DNA of 35,582 nucleotides from Planctomycetota bacterium. GTDB lineage: Bacteria; Planctomycetota; JAMOSO01. How positions within the stretch are numbered: position 1 is the stretch's first letter; every line of letters starts with the position of its first letter. The stretch is from positions 1 through 35,582 of the forward strand of contig JAMOSO010000040.1 in assembly GCA_027063065.1 (NCBI GenBank), read 5' to 3'. The notes below the pieces were generated by a model that made no database searches, was not told the DNA's origin, and saw only the letters and a program-made list of their open reading frames with translations. Shown here piece after piece: positions 34,888-35,582 of this stretch. The position numbers and the translations under genes are program-made.

Positions 34888-35582
34888 CTAGCACTTAATA
34901 TCTCAGGCTCTGAATTTTGTGATGCAAACTCATGTAAGTCTTCGAGGGCTAATTTACCTTATGTAAACTCCAAGCCTTTATCGCTATCAAATGATTGATA
35001 ACGCAATTTACGTAAAGTTTTATATGCTGAATTATTTAAAATATCATCCGCATTAATAAAGCTCTTGCAAAAACATCTATACCTGCAATATGAGCAATAA
35101 AATTATCTTCTAAATCAGTAGAATTTCTGCGTACTTTTGCATCAAAATTAATACCACCGTATTGTAAACTAGAGGTCTCTAAAAACACCAACATAGCTTC
35201 GGTTATTTCGGTAATATTCATAGGAATATTAATCTTATCCCAACCATTTTGATAATCCCCTCTATTTGCATCTATACTACCTAACATATTAGCATCAGAT
35301 GCAACTTGTAATTCATGCTAAAATGTATGTTGTGCTAAAGTAGCATGGTTAACTTCTATATTTAATTTAAAATCATCTTGTAAATTATGCTTATGTAAAA
35401 AACCAATTACTGTAGCAGCATCAAAATCATATTGATGTTTCATAGGCTCCATTGGTTTTGGTTCGATAAAAAAAGAACCCTTAAACCCCTGTTGACGTGC
35501 ATAATCTTTAGCAAGTGGCATCAATGGCTGTTTTAACTTGCGCTCCACCTCTAGCTAAAACTGCAAAATCAGGATTTGTTGC
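34888..35582 (-). pseudogene. xylA: Xylose isomerase remnant, multiply broken
   Basis: The C-terminal part of a xylose isomerase, continuing past the window edge. Recognisable stretches include [65 protein letters not shown] and SFDSDKG. Damage seen: a deletion with frame change near 35540 that removes about 37 codons, including the GGREGY metal-site region; an in-frame TAG at 35318-35320 where Gln or Glu is expected; a frameshift near 35050; a TAA at 34959-34961; and loss of the last ~20 codons into the xylB fragment. Several scattered substitutions at conserved sites also suggest relaxed selection. Confidence 0.93.

Overview
AT-rich (roughly 30% G+C by eye, not counted), densely coding bacterial chromosome segment. 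A two-gene topoisomerase IV locus, leucine and pyrimidine biosynthesis genes, a membrane-fusion protein next to ABC exporters and short intergenic gaps suggest a small-genome Gram-negative bacterium. The ParC/ParE pair has the short form and sequence style I associate with Bacteroidetes/PVC-type proteins, but phylum is not settled by this window. Housekeeping genes are intact, while a xylose operon at the right edge is decaying, which fits a shift in niche or host association. No rRNA, tRNA, CRISPR array or insertion sequence was recognised, and no stretch over 300 bases lacks a gene or gene remnant.

Layout. 1-2352: a SulP anion transporter (-) and a divergent IscU/NifU-like Fe-S protein (+). 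2349-10113 (-): an apparent operon pyrC, three TPR-GT41 protein glycosyltransferases, and an alpha/beta hydrolase, with touching or overlapping start/stop codons among the first four genes. 10206-14541 (+): a divergent export cassette of a short HlyD-like membrane-fusion protein and two ABC exporter half-transporters. 14542-16911 (-): an Rrf2/IscR-like regulator with a well-formed promoter and candidate operator, then a 2-keto-3-deoxygluconate kinase and KDPG aldolase. 17062-21403 (-): parE, parC and a HAD phosphatase, coupled by TAATG junctions. 21541-27321 (+): a cyclophilin followed by a 1768-residue protein carrying three complete TPR-GT41 modules. 27387-34579: a small acidic protein, a CheY-like receiver, a J-domain protein without a normal start codon, leuA, an unknown membrane-anchored protein, thioredoxin, a TatD-family nuclease, and a secreted protein of unknown function. 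34654-35582 (-): broken xylB and xylA.

The striking content is protein glycosylation. Six GT41 catalytic domains lie within about 25 kb: three as separate proteins and three fused in one polypeptide. All six keep the DFxxH histidine and the lysine that correspond to catalytic/donor-binding residues of O-GlcNAc transferase. All carry a GTTTT signature closer to plant SPINDLY (an O-fucosyltransferase) than to the GHTTG of O-GlcNAc transferase, so the donor sugar is open. The nearby exporter cassette could act on a product of these enzymes, but that link rests only on proximity. A second theme is transcription: several genes have a -10 element 6-7 nt before the ATG and no ribosome binding site, pointing to leaderless mRNAs.
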